NCBI GenBank assembly: GCA_936943315.1
Contig: CAKZJM010000262.1
Location: 1 to 6,990 of the forward strand
Length of the DNA: 6,990 nt
Origin: an uncultured Methylophilus sp.
Lineage (GTDB): Bacteria > Pseudomonadota > Gammaproteobacteria > Burkholderiales > Methylophilaceae
Direction: 5' to 3'
Shown here: one piece after another, positions 5,887 through 6,990 of the stretch
How positions within the stretch are numbered: position 1 is the first letter of the stretch
Layout: the number at the start of each line of letters is the position of its first letter
Program-made: the position numbers and the translations under genes
The notes under the pieces: generated by a model
Databases searched by the model: none
The model's input: only the letters and a program-made list of their open reading frames with translations
What the model was told of the DNA's origin: nothing

Positions 5887-6657
5887 CTAGGCGTCTGCCA
5901 GCGTCAGCACCACCGGGGTATGGTCACTCGGACGCTCCAGTTTGCGCGGCGCTTTGTCTATGATGCAGCTTTGGCATAAAGGCTTCAAGGCCTCACTGAC
6001 CAGAATGTGATCTATGCGTAAACCCATGTTGCGGCGGAAAGCGGCCATGCGGTAATCCCACCAGCTGAATTGGCCTGCCTCTTCATTAAACAGCCGGAAA
6101 CTGTCGTGCAATCCCAAGGCCAGCAGTTGCTGAAAAGCCTCACGTTCCGGTGGGCTGACCAACACTTGCCCTTGCCAGGCCGCCGGGTCGTGACAGTCCC
6201 TGTCATCGGGGGCAATATTGTAATCTCCCAGTAACACCAGTTTGTCGTGCCGGCTCAGCTCCTCTTTGATCCAGTTGTGCAAAACGCCCAGCCAGTTGAG
6301 CTTGTATTGGTATTTGTCCGAATCGACAGACTGTCCATTCACGACATAGGCACAAATCACACGCACGCCTTGGATGGTGGCGGCAATAATCCTTTTTTGC
6401 GTGTCGGCAAAGTCCGGCAGATCCAGATGCACCGCTTCTATGGGATGTGGACTCAGGATGGCGACCCCGTTATAGGTTTTTTGCCCGTTGTGTACCGCGT
6501 GATAGCCTGCTTCTTCAAGGGCGGCATACGGAAACTTGCTATCCTCCTGTTTGGTTTCCTGCAAACACAGGGCATCCGGTTGATTGGCCGCCAGCCAGTC
6601 CAGCACTTGCGGTAAGCGTACAGTCAGTGAATTGACGTTCCAGGTAGCCAGTTTCAA
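5887..6657 (-). CDS. xthA: Exodeoxyribonuclease III (AP endonuclease, XthA/ExoA type)
   Basis: This enzyme cuts the DNA backbone 5' of abasic sites and removes 3'-blocking groups in base-excision repair; the family also has 3'-5' exonuclease activity. The 256-residue product has every active-site landmark of the exonuclease III class: N7 in WNVNSL, E34 in LQETK, Y104 in AYVVNG, D145 and N147 in GDYNIAP, W200 in FSWWDYR, D216 in RIDHIL, and D245-H246 in PSDHTP. The start is read as TTG at 6657-6655, giving (M)KLATWNVNSL, the usual N-terminus; GGAG (6668-6665) lies 7 bases before it. An ATG 20 codons upstream would add a non-conserved leader and is not favoured; the TTG just before (6660) is only 4 bases from the site. 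The gene stands alone and is convergent with the coiled-coil gene and divergent from the transporter gene. Confidence 0.95.
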   Translation of the reverse strand: MKLATWNVNSLTVRLPQVLDWLAANQPDALCLQETKQEDSKFPYAALEEAGYHAVHNGQKTYNGVAILSPHPIEAVHLDLPDFADTQKRIIAATIQGVRVICAYVVNGQSVDSDKYQYKLNWLGVLHNWIKEELSRHDKLVLLGDYNIAPDDRDCHDPAAWQGQVLVSPPEREAFQQLLALGLHDSFRLFNEEAGQFSWWDYRMAAFRRNMGLRIDHILVSEALKPLCQSCIIDKAPRKLERPSDHTPVVLTLADA

Positions 6658-6675
6658 CAATATTCTCCAGTGTGA

Positions 6676-6694
6676 ACGCGCTTGAGTGGCGCGT
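6676..6694. repeat. Short inverted repeat upstream of xthA
   Basis: ACGCGC (6676-6681) and its exact complement GCGCGT (6689-6694) flank a 7-base spacer. It lies 19 to 37 bases upstream of the xthA start, so it would fall in the xthA leader or promoter. It could be an operator or a small hairpin. No T-tract follows on either strand, so it is not an intrinsic terminator. Confidence 0.3.
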
Positions 6695-6834
6695 GTGTGA
6701 TGTCGAGGTATGCGCATTTTACATGAGTCTGCGGCGCCTGCCCGCCCTCACTGGAGGGTGAGAGCGTATCAGGTAAATGGCGTATTTGTTTATCCTGCCA
6801 TCGCCACTACAGTCTTGCCTGTTGAATGGATTTC

Positions 6835-6839
6835 AGGAG
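6835..6839 (+). promoter_or_regulatory. Ribosome binding site of the transporter gene
   Basis: AGGAG lies 6 bases before ATG 6846, near-ideal spacing. It supports the start of the truncated transporter gene, for which little coding sequence is available. Confidence 0.8.
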
Positions 6840-6845
6840 TGCACA

Positions 6846-6990
6846 ATGCCAAGCAGTGGAACAGGTTTTTCCAGGGCCGAGTGGTGGCTGGTCGTGGTCA
6901 TTGTCCTGGTGGCGATGGGTTTGCGGCCAGGGATTGTTTCTATGGGGCCGGCTTTACCCGCCATCATCGAGTCTTTTAAATTGAGTCATG
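6846..6990 (+). CDS. MFS transporter, N-terminal fragment, CynX/NimT-like
   Basis: The gene runs off the right edge after 48 codons. The peptide opens with a short cytoplasmic segment (residues 1-12) and then a hydrophobic first helix from WWLVVVIVLVAMG (13-25). This runs into LRPGIVSMGPALPAII (26-41), followed by ESFKLSH. That LRP-x-(I/L)-x-S-x-GP-x-LP-x-I signature followed by a short helix and LS is typical of the CynX/NimT branch of the major facilitator superfamily, which includes the cyanate transporter CynX and the 2-nitroimidazole transporter NimT. The substrate cannot be inferred from this fragment. The start is well defined by AGGAG (6835-6839). The reading frame stays open to the window end. 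It is divergent from xthA across 188 bases and has no functional tie to it that I can see. Confidence 0.78.
   Translation, partial: MPSSGTGFSRAEWWLVVVIVLVAMGLRPGIVSMGPALPAIIESFKLSH

Noticed and set aside
6716..6721. TAAAAT on the - strand as a -10 box for xthA.
   Set aside because: The hexamer is a good match, but no acceptable -35 lies 16-18 bases upstream, so it is too weak to annotate.
6745..6765. CTCAC/GTGAG inverted repeat in the xthA-transporter gap as a terminator or operator.
   Set aside because: The stem is only five pairs with alternative pairings and no T-tract, so it is within chance expectation.
6710..6979. A + strand open frame of 89 codons over the xthA/transporter gap.
   Set aside because: It crosses the intergenic region and is out of frame with the MFS N-terminus at 6846, which has an ideal AGGAG site and a clear family signature.

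Overview
The window looks like ordinary chromosome of a methylotrophic betaproteobacterium, most plausibly a member of the Methylophilaceae (Methylophilus, Methylovorus or a relative). This placement is inferred from three things: a formaldehyde-activating-enzyme (Fae) homologue at the left edge, moderate GC content, and the gene order lptG-lptF / pepA-holC, which is conserved in many beta- and gammaproteobacteria. No insertion sequence, prophage, CRISPR array, tRNA or rRNA was seen. Genes fill almost the whole window and no stretch over 300 bases lacks one.

Layout from left to right. (1) The 3' part of a divergent fae-family gene, closed by a clear intrinsic terminator. (2) A small RDD-family membrane protein gene on the + strand, starting just after that terminator. 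(3) On the - strand, lptF followed by lptG, the two permease subunits of the lipopolysaccharide exporter; lptG ends 3 bases from the end of the RDD gene. (4) A divergent intergenic region of about 90 bases between lptF and pepA that holds candidate promoters for both directions. (5) On the + strand, an apparent operon of pepA (leucyl aminopeptidase), holC (DNA polymerase III chi subunit) and a glutamine-rich coiled-coil protein of unknown function. (6) On the - strand, xthA (exonuclease III family), whose stop lies 1 base from the end of the coiled-coil gene. (7) A divergent intergenic region of 188 bases, then the first 48 codons of a major facilitator superfamily transporter that resembles the CynX/NimT group and runs off the right edge.

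The genes are mostly housekeeping: outer-membrane lipid transport, peptide turnover, replication and base-excision repair. The methylotrophy signal comes only from the fae homologue. I do not see a new multi-gene system. The items most worth a second look are the divergent Fae paralogue, the Gln-rich coiled-coil protein after holC, and the very tight convergent gene ends that lack a visible intrinsic terminator.
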